DNA of 64,000 bases from Alphaproteobacteria bacterium (GCA_020632755.1 JACKEY010000008.1:124001-188000), one strand, 5' to 3'. Counted from the stretch's first letter, positions 18,637-27,511 are shown. Made by a program: numbers and translations. Notes: a model not told the origin generated them from the letters alone.

Positions 18637-21600
18637 GCGGCGTGACGGACCGCAACCCCTTCCCGGGGCCGCAACCCTACAGCGCGGGGGACCGCGGCCG
18701 CTTCTTCGGACGCGACGCCACCGCCCTCGACCTGGTCGACGAGGTCCTCAGCCACCGGGTGCTCACCGTCTTCGGCCCCTCCGGCGCCGGCAAGTCCTCG
18801 CTGCTCCAGGCCGCCGTGCTGCCCACGCTCACCGACGACGAGGGCGTGCGCTGCGTCACCGTCGACTCCTGGCCGCCCGGCATCGTCGCGCGCTCCGGGC
18901 CCGTGTCGCGCCTGACCGAGGCGCTGAGCCGCACCCTCGACCTGGGCCCCGTGCGCGAGGACGACCTGGCGGCGGCCGTCGAGCTCGCCTTCCTGGTGTC
19001 CGATCGGCCCCTGCTCATCCTCCTCGACCAGATCGAGCAGCTCCTGGTCCCCCACGAGCCCGAGGTCCTGGAGTCCCTGGTCCTGCGGCTGGCCGAGCTC
19101 GAGGCCTGGCGCGGCGGCAGCCTCCACGTGCTCATCACCCTGCGAGAGGACTACCTGGGTCGCTGGGCCGCGCTGCTCGCCCGCCGACCTCGGCTGATCC
19201 GCCACAGCTTCCGGGTGAAGCGCCTCACCGCCCCCGAGATCACGGAGGCCGTGATCCGAACGGCCGCGGCCGCGGACCCGCCCCAGGCGTGGCGGCCGGT
19301 CGATCTCGCCCCGTACATCGCCGAGATGGAGCTGCCGGGCGAGTGGCGGGCCGACGGTGCTGAGGTCGAGACCGCCTACGTGCAGATCGTCTGCCGCCAG
19401 CTCTTCGGGGCGGGCGGGCCCGACCGCGTCGGCTCCGGCGCCGCAGCCATCCTCGAGCACTACCTGGGCGACACCCTGGCCGACCTGGGCGACCTGCAGG
19501 AGCCGGCCCGCAACCTGCTGGCGACCCGCTTCGTGCACGGCGAGTCCGGGCGCCGCATCCAGGTCTCGCGCGAGGAGGTCCAGGCCGAGGTCGGCTCGCC
19601 CGACGCGACCGAGCGCATCCTGGGCACCCTGGAGCAGGCCCGGATCCTGCGCGCCCGCCAGCACCAGGGGCAGCAGCTCTTCGAGCTGGGGCACGACTGG
19701 CTGGCGAAGCCCGTCCGCGAGGAGGTCGCACGCCAGCGGGCCCTGCAGGAGCAGCGAGAGCGCCGTCGTCGCCGGCTGCTGGTCGGCCTGGCCATCGCCG
19801 GCACGGCAGCCCTGGCGCTGGCCTTCGGCGCCCTCTTCGTGCGGGCGCAGCTGGCCCTGGCCGAGGCCGAGCGACAGACGGCCCTGGCCCAGGCGGCGGA
19901 GGAGGACGCGGCCCGGGAGCGGGACCGCGCGGTCTCCGAGCGGGAGGCCGCCGATGCGGCGCGGCGAGAGGCGGACAGCGCCCGCCAGAACGCCGAGACC
20001 GCGCAGCAGCTCACCCTCGAGGCCAAGGCCCTCGAGGCCGAGGCCAAGCAGGAGGCCCTCGACGCCCTGGGGGTCGCCGACGAGGCCCGTGTGGCGGCCG
20101 AGGCCGCCCGCGTCGCCGCCGAGGAGTCCGAGCGCCTGCAGGCCCAGCGTGCCCGCGAAGCCCGCGATGGACAGCGCATGCTCGCGGTCCGAGAGCTGCT
20201 CGACCAGCCCCACCGCGCCGCCCCCTTCCTGGTCGACATCGCGCCCGAGAGCGGCGTGAGCGGCTGGCGTGGCGCCGCATGGCACCTGCTGCAGCACCCC
20301 CTGGCGCAGCCCCTCGGCGACGTCGGCGCCCCCGCGGCCCCCGTGCACCTGGTCGCCATCGGAGACGGCCTGCGGGTGGCCCTCGACGGAGGGGGCCTGG
20401 CCCCGGTGGGCGGCGGGGACCCCTGGCCCTCGGGCCCGGTCGAGGCCCTGGCCGCCGACGGCCCCACGGTGGCGGCGGTGGTCGTCGGCGCCGACGGCGT
20501 GCGTCGCCTGGAGCTGCGCGCCCGCGACGGCGGCGGCGTCACCGCCCGCGTGGACCTGGGCACCCAGGCCATCACCGCCGCGGCGTGGCTGCCCGGCGAG
20601 GGCGGCCTGGTCCTGGTCGGCATGGACGGCACCATCCACCAGGTGGCCCGCGACGGCCGCCCGCTGGCCACCGCCCACCACGACGCCGCGCTGAGCGCGG
20701 TCGCCCCCCACCCCGCGGGCGGGCGCTTCGCCACCACGGCCACCGACGGCTCCGTGCAGCTGCGCGACGCGCAGGGCCGGGTGGTGGCGAAGACGAAGCT
20801 GCCGCGCAGCGCCCTCGCCGTGGCCTGGCTCGGCGACACCCTCGTCGCGGCCGGCGCAGACGGCGCCCTGCACCGCTGGACCCCGGGCGGCGCGCTCGCC
20901 AGCAGCCCTGTGCTGCACGACCGCTACGTCGTCCAGCTGCTCGCCCGCCCCGGCCACCCCGATCAGCTGCTCAGCCGGGACCAGGGTGGCGCCGTGCAGC
21001 TCGTGCGCTTCGACGCCAGCGGGTCGCGGTCGACACAGCCCCCCGGGCTCGCCACCGGCATCGACGCCGCCGCCTGGTCCGCCGACGGCCGCTGGCTGGC
21101 CACGGTCGGTCGCCAGGGCCGGGCCGACCTGTGGGAGATCGACGACGCTGGACTCCCGCTGCGCCGCTTCCCGCTGCTGGCGCACGGCCTGTCGACCCGG
21201 GTCCGCGCGGCGGCCTTCTCGCCCGGGGCCCGCACGCTGACGACCCTCGACGACGGCGGGCGGGCGATTCGCTGGCCCGGCCGGGCCGACGGTGTGGCGG
21301 CGCTGGTCCGGTCCCCCGGCGGCACGACCGTCGACGCCCTGGCCTTCTCACCGGACGGCGCCGCCCTGTGGGCCCAGACCGATGCCGGCTGGGACCGCCT
21401 GTGGGGCACCGCCGGCGAGCGCGGTGCCCCCGCCGCCACGACCACCGCCGCGTCCACCGACGGCAGGACCCAGGCGACCCTGCAGGGCGACGGCATCGTG
21501 CGGGTGCTCGTCGATGAGGTCGACGAGCTCCTGCTGACCGAGGCGCCAGCCCCCGGACGCGTCGTGGCGGTCGCCCCGGCGGGCGACCGGGTGGCCGTCG

Positions 21601-21776
21601 CCGCGACGGACGGCTCGGTCCGGCTGTGGACCCTCTCCTCCGACCCGGCGCTCTTCGAGGCCCTGGAAGCCCTGCCCGTCGGCTGCCCGACCGTGCGCGA
21701 CCGGGTCCGCTTCTTCGGCGAGCGCCCCGACGAGGCGACCCTGCTGGTCCAGGCCTGCCGCGACGGCGGGCCCTGA
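18633..21776 (+). CDS. Membrane-anchored nSTAND1 ATPase with WD40-like propeller
   Basis: A 1047-residue protein. NPFPGPQPYSAGDRGRFFGRD (residues 8-28) is the hallmark entry to an nSTAND1 NTPase; Walker A is GPSGAGKS (48-55) and Walker B is LLILLDQIE (127-135), with a following VLITLREDY strand. Residues about 210-365 are the winged-helix/helical part of the STAND module. A transmembrane helix follows at 382-403, then an Ala/Glu/Arg coiled coil (404-515), then a divergent WD40-type propeller (about 560-1047; DGSVQLRDAQGRVV, DGRWLATVGRQGRADLWEIDDAG, DGSVRLWTL). STAND proteins are ligand-triggered switches in signalling, cell death and conflict. GTG 18633 overlaps the upstream stop; GTG 18642 is an alternative. 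It faces a kinase-CHAT-SIR2 gene 13 bases away. Confidence 0.9.
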   Translation: MSGVTDRNPFPGPQPYSAGDRGRFFGRDATALDLVDEVLSHRVLTVFGPSGAGKSSLLQAAVLPTLTDDEGVRCVTVDSWPPGIVARSGPVSRLTEALSRTLDLGPVREDDLAAAVELAFLVSDRPLLILLDQIEQLLVPHEPEVLESLVLRLAELEAWRGGSLHVLITLREDYLGRWAALLARRPRLIRHSFRVKRLTAPEITEAVIRTAAAADPPQAWRPVDLAPYIAEMELPGEWRADGAEVETAYVQIVCRQLFGAGGPDRVGSGAAAILEHYLGDTLADLGDLQEPARNLLATRFVHGESGRRIQVSREEVQAEVGSPDATERILGTLEQARILRARQHQGQQLFELGHDWLAKPVREEVARQRALQEQRERRRRRLLVGLAIAGTAALALAFGALFVRAQLALAEAERQTALAQAAEEDAARERDRAVSEREAADAARREADSARQNAETAQQLTLEAKALEAEAKQEALDALGVADEARVAAEAARVAAEESERLQAQRAREARDGQRMLAVRELLDQPHRAAPFLVDIAPESGVSGWRGAAWHLLQHPLAQPLGDVGAPAAPVHLVAIGDGLRVALDGGGLAPVGGGDPWPSGPVEALAADGPTVAAVVVGADGVRRLELRARDGGGVTARVDLGTQAITAAAWLPGEGGLVLVGMDGTIHQVARDGRPLATAHHDAALSAVAPHPAGGRFATTATDGSVQLRDAQGRVVAKTKLPRSALAVAWLGDTLVAAGADGALHRWTPGGALASSPVLHDRYVVQLLARPGHPDQLLSRDQGGAVQLVRFDASGSRSTQPPGLATGIDAAAWSADGRWLATVGRQGRADLWEIDDAGLPLRRFPLLAHGLSTRVRAAAFSPGARTLTTLDDGGRAIRWPGRADGVAALVRSPGGTTVDALAFSPDGAALWAQTDAGWDRLWGTAGERGAPAATTTAASTDGRTQATLQGDGIVRVLVDEVDELLLTEAPAPGRVVAVAPAGDRVAVAATDGSVRLWTLSSDPALFEALEALPVGCPTVRDRVRFFGERPDEATLLVQACRDGGP

Positions 21777-21793
21777 CCGGGCAGCGCGGTCAG
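21773..21793. terminator. Perfect 7-bp hairpin holding both stop codons (STAND/kinase)
   Basis: CTGACCG (21773-21779), loop GGCAGCG, CGGTCAG (21787-21793). Both TGA stops of the convergent STAND and kinase genes lie in the stem. Confidence 0.55.
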
Positions 21794-24666
21794 ACGCCCA
21801 GGGTCTGGGTGACCGCGGTCAGATCGGTGTACTGCACCAGCCGGACGCCGCGGGCGCCAGCCGGCCCCCGCTCCCAGGTCCAGTAGCGGCGGTGCAGGGC
21901 GTCGGCCTGCGGCTGCAGGACCGCCAGGCTGCCCTCGGTCAGCGGCTGGCCGCCGGCCAGGCCCCGGACGATGGCGCGGTGCCCCCAGTCGTCCGGGGAG
22001 AAGCCGAGGAAGACCACCGGGTTGCGGCGGAAGTGGGCCAGCACCTGGCTGGGCATGGTGTCCAGGGCGCCGAGGTGCTCGAGCTGGTCGGTCTCGGTCA
22101 GGACCGGGTCGCCCAGCATGCTGCGGCCCGGCGCGGGCACGCCGCCCCGCAGGCGCAGGACGACGTGCTGCCGGCTGAAGTCCAGCCGCTCTGCCGCGTT
22201 GCGCTCGCCGCGGCGCCAGCGCTTCTCGCCGGCCGGTCGCAGGAAGGTGCGCATGCGCTCGAGGTCGCCAGGGCGGAGCGGCTGGAGGACCAGCACGTCG
22301 CGATCGGGATGGCACAGGGCGAGGGCGTCGGCCAGGACCGGCAGCAGGGTCAGCGACACGTGCAGACCGGGCGCACAGAGCTGGGCGAGGCTCTCGACGG
22401 TGCCCAGCGACGCGTCGTCGGCGAAGTCGTCGAGGGTGTCCTGTACGAGGGCACGGAGCTCCTCGCGATCCTCGAGCAGCTCGAAGCGCTGCATGAGCTG
22501 GGCGAGGGAGTCGTGGTCCCGGGCGTCCAGGCGGCTGCGCAGCACCTGGTAGAGCGCGACCTGGGCCGGCGCCTTGCTGGCGATGTCGAGGCCGTCTCCC
22601 AGGAACAGGCTGTAGCCGCCCGCCTGGCTCATCACGCGGGCGAGGTGTTCACGCAGCTGGCTCTGCCCCGCGCTGAGCCGGGCCGCCGAGGCCTGGGACA
22701 CCGGGCGCAGCTGGCGGCGGGAGAGGTCGAAGACCCGCGGTGAGGTGCCCCGCATGACGAGCATCGCGGTGCTCGCGAGTCCGAGCGACGCCCGCCGTGC
22801 CGCCGAGGCGGCCGCGATCACGTCCCCGCTGCCGGCCAGCTCCTCGAGGAAGGCCACGGTGCTCCGCTCGGCGTCGCCGTCCTCGACGGGCCAGGGCCAG
22901 CACAGCCCAGCCGTGGCGGCATCGCCGGCCAGCGACAGCAGCCCGTCGATCAGCCCGGGCAGCTCCCCCCGATACCGGGGCTCGACCACCACCACCCGCA
23001 GATCCGGGCAGGCACGCCGGTCGAGCACCGCCGACAGGTCCCGCAGCCCGAGCGCCGGCACCCGCCCGCCGGACCGCCCCAGCCGCAGCTGCCCGTCGGT
23101 GTCGACCGACAGCGGCGCACGCACCAGCAGCACGTGCGGCCGAGGTGGCGCCTCGAGGCGGGCGCGAAGGGCATCGACGTCCATGCCCACGATGGGACAG
23201 GGGGGCAGCCACTCCACGTGACCGGAGCGCACCAGGGGCTCCAGGCCCTGCCGCACCGGGTCGTCCTCGGCCCCGACGCCCCCCAGCTCGAGGACGCGCA
23301 GGGCGCCGCTCAGCTCCCGGGGCACGACCGGGCGCGACGACGGGACCGCCCGGGACCAGACCACATGGTGGCGCTCGGAGCCCCCCAGGCCCTCCCACGG
23401 GAAGGCGGCGGTCACCGGATCCAGCGCGCGCAGCCGCAGCAGGACGGGCGGGGCGTCCGGGCCACCCGCAGGCAGCTCCGCGGCCTCGTAGATGGCGCGG
23501 ACGAGCGCCCCCCGCAGCTCGCTGGCGGGAGCTGGATCGCGGGACGGCCGCAGCCGCACCTGCTCCCGCAGCTCGGTCAAGCTCTCGGCGGTGCCCAGGG
23601 CGACGGGACGTTCCGGACCGGACGTGCCCCGCGAGCTGTCCAGCCGGCGCACGACCAGGGCGCCGCTGCCATCGGTCGACAGCTGGACCTGCACCCACTC
23701 CCCATCGCCGGGCCGCGGTGCGGCCACCGCAGGCGGCGGGGTCGCCGGGCGCGGGACGGGTGCGGCTGGCCGTGCGGTCGACGGCGCCAGCAGGGCGCCC
23801 ACCGCCTCACAGGACGGAAGGCGGCGCTCCGGATCCACCACCAGGCAGCCCAGGATCGCCTGCTGCACGGACACCGGCAGGTCCGGCACATGCTGGGCAG
23901 GAGGCAGGAACTCGCCCCGGCCGACCTTGTGCAGCACCTGGTAGACCGTGTCGCCCACGAAGGCCCGCTGGCCGCAACAGAGCTCGTAGAGGATCGCGCC
24001 CAGGGCGAAGACGTCGGCCCTCGCCGTCACGTCCCGCGCGGAGTCGACCTGCTCGGGCGCCATGTAGGCGGGCGTGCCCATGATCTGGCCGACCCGCGTC
24101 TTGCGACCGTCGTCCTGCTGCAGGTGCCGGGCCAGGCCGAAGTCCGTGACCCGGGGCACCAGGTCGTCGGTGCGCAGCAGCACGTTCGCCGGCTTGAGAT
24201 CGCGGTGCACGATGCCCATGCGGTGGGCCGCGGACACACCGTCGAGGATGCCGCGGAAGACCTCGAGCGCCTGGTCGAGGGGGCGGCGGCCCTTCGCCAG
24301 CCAGTCGTCCAGGGCGCCACCGTCGACGTAGTCCATCAGCAGGCCGAGGTGGCCGTGCACGTCGAGCACGTCGGTGACCGGGACCACGTTGGGGTGCCCC
24401 AGCCCCGCCTGGATGCGGCCCTCCTGCACGAGCCGCTCCCGCAGCTCGGGACTGCGGGAGCGGAGCACCTTCAAGGCGTGGCGGGTGCCGAGCAAGCCGT
24501 GTCGCACCCGGTAGACCCGCGCTGTCGCGCCGTCGCCGATGGACGCCTCGACGACGTAGCGATCGACCGGCTCGTCGATGCGCAGTTCACCGGGCTCGCC
24601 AGCGGGGGCCGCCGACTCGGACTCGGCCAGGCCGAGCTCCGAGAGGGGCAGGAAGGTGTCGGACAT
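21790..24666 (-). CDS. Ser/Thr kinase fused to degenerate CHAT-like and SIR2-like domains
   Basis: A 958-residue cytoplasmic protein with no membrane helix. Residues 36-292 are an intact Hanks-type kinase: Lys66 (ALKVL), HRDLKPAN (D156), DFG 175-177, GTPAYMAPEQ. After a Pro/Ala linker, residues about 385-640 follow the order of a CHAT (caspase-like) domain, including LRALDPVTAAFPWEGL, HVLLVRAPLSV (511-521), LRVVVVEP (556-563) and LCWPWPVEDGDAERSTVAFLEEL, but the catalytic His and Cys positions appear replaced. Residues about 672-950 resemble a SIR2-like domain: YSLFLGDGLD (685-694, for GAGxS), VVLRLRGG (835-842, for LHG), VLTETD, and VVFLGFSPDDWG (884-895). It has its own TAGGCT -10 and follows a lipoprotein gene by 66 bases. 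Domain names beyond the kinase are my inference from motif order. Confidence 0.85.
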   Translation of the reverse strand: MSDTFLPLSELGLAESESAAPAGEPGELRIDEPVDRYVVEASIGDGATARVYRVRHGLLGTRHALKVLRSRSPELRERLVQEGRIQAGLGHPNVVPVTDVLDVHGHLGLLMDYVDGGALDDWLAKGRRPLDQALEVFRGILDGVSAAHRMGIVHRDLKPANVLLRTDDLVPRVTDFGLARHLQQDDGRKTRVGQIMGTPAYMAPEQVDSARDVTARADVFALGAILYELCCGQRAFVGDTVYQVLHKVGRGEFLPPAQHVPDLPVSVQQAILGCLVVDPERRLPSCEAVGALLAPSTARPAAPVPRPATPPPAVAAPRPGDGEWVQVQLSTDGSGALVVRRLDSSRGTSGPERPVALGTAESLTELREQVRLRPSRDPAPASELRGALVRAIYEAAELPAGGPDAPPVLLRLRALDPVTAAFPWEGLGGSERHHVVWSRAVPSSRPVVPRELSGALRVLELGGVGAEDDPVRQGLEPLVRSGHVEWLPPCPIVGMDVDALRARLEAPPRPHVLLVRAPLSVDTDGQLRLGRSGGRVPALGLRDLSAVLDRRACPDLRVVVVEPRYRGELPGLIDGLLSLAGDAATAGLCWPWPVEDGDAERSTVAFLEELAGSGDVIAAASAARRASLGLASTAMLVMRGTSPRVFDLSRRQLRPVSQASAARLSAGQSQLREHLARVMSQAGGYSLFLGDGLDIASKAPAQVALYQVLRSRLDARDHDSLAQLMQRFELLEDREELRALVQDTLDDFADDASLGTVESLAQLCAPGLHVSLTLLPVLADALALCHPDRDVLVLQPLRPGDLERMRTFLRPAGEKRWRRGERNAAERLDFSRQHVVLRLRGGVPAPGRSMLGDPVLTETDQLEHLGALDTMPSQVLAHFRRNPVVFLGFSPDDWGHRAIVRGLAGGQPLTEGSLAVLQPQADALHRRYWTWERGPAGARGVRLVQYTDLTAVTQTLGV

Positions 24667-24685
24667 GCGGGATCCTGGAAGGGCG

Positions 24686-24691
24686 AGCCTA
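24686..24691 (-). promoter_or_regulatory. Candidate -10 TAGGCT of the kinase-CHAT-SIR2 gene
   Basis: TAGGCT on the minus strand, 19 bases before the ATG at 24666, in the 66-base gap behind the lipoprotein gene. It matches the recurrent GTAGGNT element, so the kinase gene may be transcribed independently of the lipoprotein gene. Confidence 0.4.
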
Positions 24692-24732
24692 CAACAGGCC
24701 CGCCCCTCCTCGTCCGATAGCCGGCGTCCGGC

Positions 24733-25569
24733 TCAGCGGCAGTTGTAGTGCAGGTGGGACGCGCCGTCGGCGTGCACGGTGACCTCGGTGTCCACGGCGC
24801 TCTCGCTCGGCCAGACGGTGCAGGTCACGGAGCTGTCGGCGACCTCCAGGCTCGGAGCCACGGCGCCGGGCTCGACGTTGAGGAACACGACCCAGGCCGA
24901 ATTGCCCTCGAGGGTGGTGTTGCCCAGGGAGAAGCCCAGCGGGCTGGCGGTGTCCCGCACCATCACGGCGTCGTAGTCCAGGCCGACGTCCACGGTGGCG
25001 CCGGGCTGGAAGCCCGACGAGCCGCCGAAGGCCGTGACGACCAGGATGCCCTTGGCCGGGTCGCGGGACAGGCCCAGCGCGCCGTAGACGGCGTCGGCGG
25101 TGGCGTCCCCGACCAGGAAGGTCCCCAGCCCGAAGTCCGCCTCGTCGACGGCGAAGGTGAAGTAGCTGTCGATGTAGCCGTCGACGGTCGCCATCGCCTC
25201 GACGTCGCCGTTGGCCGGCACCATCAGCTGCACGTAGCCGCTGCTGTCGGTGGACGCCGTGTCGCCAGCCGCGCTCGCCGCGACGCCGGACAGGGCCGCG
25301 CCGTCGGCGAAGTCCATGATGGTCAGGCTGCCGACGACATCGGCGGCGGTGCCCGAGTCCGTGTCGGTGTCGGCGTCCGTGTCCGCGTCGGTGTCGGCGT
25401 CCGCGTCGGTGTCGGCGTCCGTGTCGGTGTCGGCGTCCGTGTCGGCGTCGGTGTCGCCGTCGGTGTCGGCACTCGCGCCAGAGTCGCCGCCGTCCTTGTC
25501 GCCGCACGCGACGACGGTCGAGGCCAGGAAGCCGATGGTGGTCAGGAAGAGGAAGGGAGAGGTCCGCAT
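24733..25569 (-). CDS. DxD-linker lipoprotein, paralogue of 16727-17665
   Basis: A 278-residue lipoprotein: signal MRTSPFLFLTTIGFLASTVVAC, then GDKDGGDSG, an alternating Asp/Thr/Ala linker of about 40 residues, then a globular domain starting with a carboxypeptidase-regulatory-like segment (DGAALSGVAASAAGDTASTDSSGYVQLMVPA). The rest resembles the paralogue on the other side of the STAND/kinase pair (GATVDVGLDYDAVMVRDTASPLGFSLGNTTLEG), ending HLHYNC. AGGAG precedes the ATG by nine bases, and a run of 12 C on this strand lies at -18 to -29. The kinase gene follows 66 bases downstream on the same strand, so a shared transcript is possible. Confidence 0.88.
   Translation of the reverse strand: MRTSPFLFLTTIGFLASTVVACGDKDGGDSGASADTDGDTDADTDADTDTDADTDADADTDADTDADTDTDSGTAADVVGSLTIMDFADGAALSGVAASAAGDTASTDSSGYVQLMVPANGDVEAMATVDGYIDSYFTFAVDEADFGLGTFLVGDATADAVYGALGLSRDPAKGILVVTAFGGSSGFQPGATVDVGLDYDAVMVRDTASPLGFSLGNTTLEGNSAWVVFLNVEPGAVAPSLEVADSSVTCTVWPSESAVDTEVTVHADGASHLHYNCR
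25355..25472. repeat. Microsatellite encoding an Asp/Thr/Ala linker
   Basis: About 118 bases of GTGTCG/GCGTCC/GCGTCG units encoding the acidic stalk of the lipoprotein on the minus strand. Same repeat chemistry as 17332-17561. Confidence 0.88.
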
Positions 25570-25586
25570 GGCAGCTGGCTCCTGTC

Positions 25587-25598
25587 GGGGGGGGGGGG
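25587..25598. repeat. Run of 12 G in the leader of the lipoprotein gene
   Basis: A 12-base homopolymer (C on the coding strand) 18 to 29 bases upstream of the ATG at 25569, directly before the AGGAG ribosome site. A change in its length would alter promoter or leader spacing. Confidence 0.8.
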
Positions 25599-25759
25599 AG
25601 GACAGCACCGGGGAGGAGCCCCCGGCGTCTGTGCCCGGTGGAGGAGCACGGGGCGTGCCGGATCGGGCCGGACCCACCCACGACCCGCGAGAACACCTTC
25701 CACGACGACGTCATCGAAGCACGCAGCGTCGAGGCGACCTCCCCCCAGCCCACCCGCTT

Positions 25760-25805
25760 GCGTCATCACACGACGCGTGATGCTCACTTACTGACGCGCG
25801 CGTCA
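25760..25805. promoter_or_regulatory. Cluster of GCGTCA/TGACGC dyads upstream of the sigma-54 activator gene
   Basis: TGACGCGCGCGTCA (25792-25805) is a perfect 14-base palindrome. Upstream, ATCAC (25765-25769) and GTGAT (25777-25781) form a second dyad with a seven-base spacer, preceded by GCGTCA (25760-25765). The cluster ends 20 bases before the ATG at 25826 and overlaps its likely promoter, suggesting repressor or autoregulatory sites. Confidence 0.55.
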
Positions 25806-25813
25806 TTCTCAGA

Positions 25814-25819
25814 TACCCT
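25814..25819 (+). promoter_or_regulatory. Candidate -10 TACCCT for a leaderless start
   Basis: TACCCT six bases before the ATG at 25826; there is no purine-rich ribosome site, so the transcript may be leaderless. Confidence 0.35.
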
Positions 25820-25825
25820 CCCTCC

Positions 25826-27505
25826 ATGCCCCCCGGACTCCTCGACCACCTCGACCAGGCCGAAGCGGCGCTGCGCTCCGGCGACCTCTCCCAGGCCTCC
25901 CTCAGCGTCGCCCTGGCCAGGGCCGCCCTCAGCCCGCTGCAGGCCGACCTCACCGACGCCCGCGACGAGGTCGAGCGCTGCCACCGCCTGCTCGAGCGCA
26001 CCTCCCGCATCACGGCCGCCCGCGGACTGGGCACCGTCGCCCAGGAAGCCCTCGACGCCGTCATGGAGACCATCGGCGCCCGCCGCGGGCTCATCGGCAA
26101 GGTCACCGCCGACGGCTGGACGCTGCTGGTGGCCCGCGACCTCGCCCGCGCCGACGTCGAGGACCCCTCCCAGTCCTTCTCCACCAGCATCATCGGCCGC
26201 GTGCTCCAGAGCGGCGAGCCCTTCGTCGCCCACGACGCGGTCCGCGAGCTGACCGCCGAGAGCGTGAACCGCCTGGCGCTGCGCAGCGTCGTCTGCCTGC
26301 CGCTGGTCGTCGACGACCGCGTGCTCGGCTTCATCTACCTGGACCACACCCGCGCCCGCGGCCTGTTCAACGACGCGGCCCTCGAGACCCTGCGCGGCTG
26401 GCTGCCGACCGTGGCCCGCAGCGTCGCCCGGGCCGACGCCGACGACGGCGCCCGGGGCCTGCCCGGGGTCCTCAGCCGCTCCAGCACGTTGCAGGCCAGC
26501 CTGGCCGAGCTCGCGCGCATCGCCCGCTTCGACGCGTCGATCCTGCTGACCGGAGAGACCGGCACCGGCAAGAGCCTGATCGCCCGCGGCGTGCACCGGG
26601 CGAGTCCCCGGGCCGGCGGGCCCTTCGTCCACATCAACTGCGGCGCCATCCCCGAGGCCCTGATCGAGGGCGAGCTCTTCGGCAGCGAGCCCGGCGCCTA
26701 CACCGGCGCCCAGGTCCAGCGCATCGGCCGCTTCGAGGCCGCTTCGGGAGGCACCCTCTTCCTCGACGAGCTCGACAGCATGCCGATCGCCTGCCAGGCC
26801 AAGCTGCTCGTCGCGCTGCAGGAGCGGCAGATCACCCGGCTCGGCAGCAACCAGCCCATCCCCGTCGATGTGCGGGTCGTCGCCGCCACCAGCCGCGATC
26901 CGGCCGAGGCCATCCGCGCCGGGGCCCTGCGCGAGGACCTGTACTACCGGCTGGCCGTCTTCGTCGCCCACCTGCCGCCGCTGCGCGAGCGCCCAGAAGA
27001 CGTCGCCCTGCTGGCCCGCCACTTCCTGGACCGCACCCGCGAGCGCTACGACCTGCCGCCGCTGCACCTCTCCCCCGAGGCCGAGGCCCAGCTGGTCGCC
27101 CACGACTGGCCCGGCAACGTGCGCGAGCTCGAGAACACCCTGGACCGGGCGGCGCTGCTGTCCACCGACGGGCAGATCACCGACATGCGGGTCCGCGCCG
27201 CACCCGCCGGCCCCACCCCGAGCACCGGCGGGCCAGGCGCCCTGGGCCCGCTGCTCAGCGCCGCGGACGCCGTGGCGGCCGCCCTGGTGAAGCGACCCGA
27301 CCTGCGGGACCTCAAGGCGCTGGGCGTCTTCCGGGGCGCCGTGCTGCGCGCGCTGGTCCGACGCCTGGGCAGCGCGGACGAGGCCTTCCGCCTGCTGGGT
27401 CTCGACGAGCAGGTCCGCGCCCGCAACCACCAGCGCACGCTGCGCCGCGAGGTCGGCCGGCTCGAGGCCCTGGCCACCCGCCTGGGCGAGCGGCTCGACG
27501 CTTGA
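25826..27505 (+). CDS. GAF-domain sigma-54-dependent transcriptional activator
   Basis: A 559-residue bacterial enhancer-binding protein. A helical N-terminus is followed by a GAF sensor domain (about residues 60-195; GRVLQSGEPFVAHDA, SVVCLPLVVDDRVLGFIYLDH) and an AAA+ domain (about 215-450) with Walker A GETGTGKS, GTLFLDELDSM, and LREDLYYRLAVF. The sigma-54 contact loop reads GAYTGA (290-295) instead of GAFTGA, a conservative change tolerated in some activators. The C-terminal region (about 490-559) is predicted helical and may carry a Fis-like HTH, which I cannot confirm. It probably activates sigma-54 promoters in response to a small ligand. The gene starts downstream of a cluster of palindromes and next to the STAND/kinase block. 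Confidence 0.9.
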   Translation: MPPGLLDHLDQAEAALRSGDLSQASLSVALARAALSPLQADLTDARDEVERCHRLLERTSRITAARGLGTVAQEALDAVMETIGARRGLIGKVTADGWTLLVARDLARADVEDPSQSFSTSIIGRVLQSGEPFVAHDAVRELTAESVNRLALRSVVCLPLVVDDRVLGFIYLDHTRARGLFNDAALETLRGWLPTVARSVARADADDGARGLPGVLSRSSTLQASLAELARIARFDASILLTGETGTGKSLIARGVHRASPRAGGPFVHINCGAIPEALIEGELFGSEPGAYTGAQVQRIGRFEAASGGTLFLDELDSMPIACQAKLLVALQERQITRLGSNQPIPVDVRVVAATSRDPAEAIRAGALREDLYYRLAVFVAHLPPLRERPEDVALLARHFLDRTRERYDLPPLHLSPEAEAQLVAHDWPGNVRELENTLDRAALLSTDGQITDMRVRAAPAGPTPSTGGPGALGPLLSAADAVAAALVKRPDLRDLKALGVFRGAVLRALVRRLGSADEAFRLLGLDEQVRARNHQRTLRREVGRLEALATRLGERLDA

Positions 27506-27511
27506 GCCGCC

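Noticed and set aside
21790..24666. Naming the kinase gene a known defence gene
   Set aside because: No exact match to a described defence architecture can be confirmed without a search, and two of the three domains look catalytically altered.
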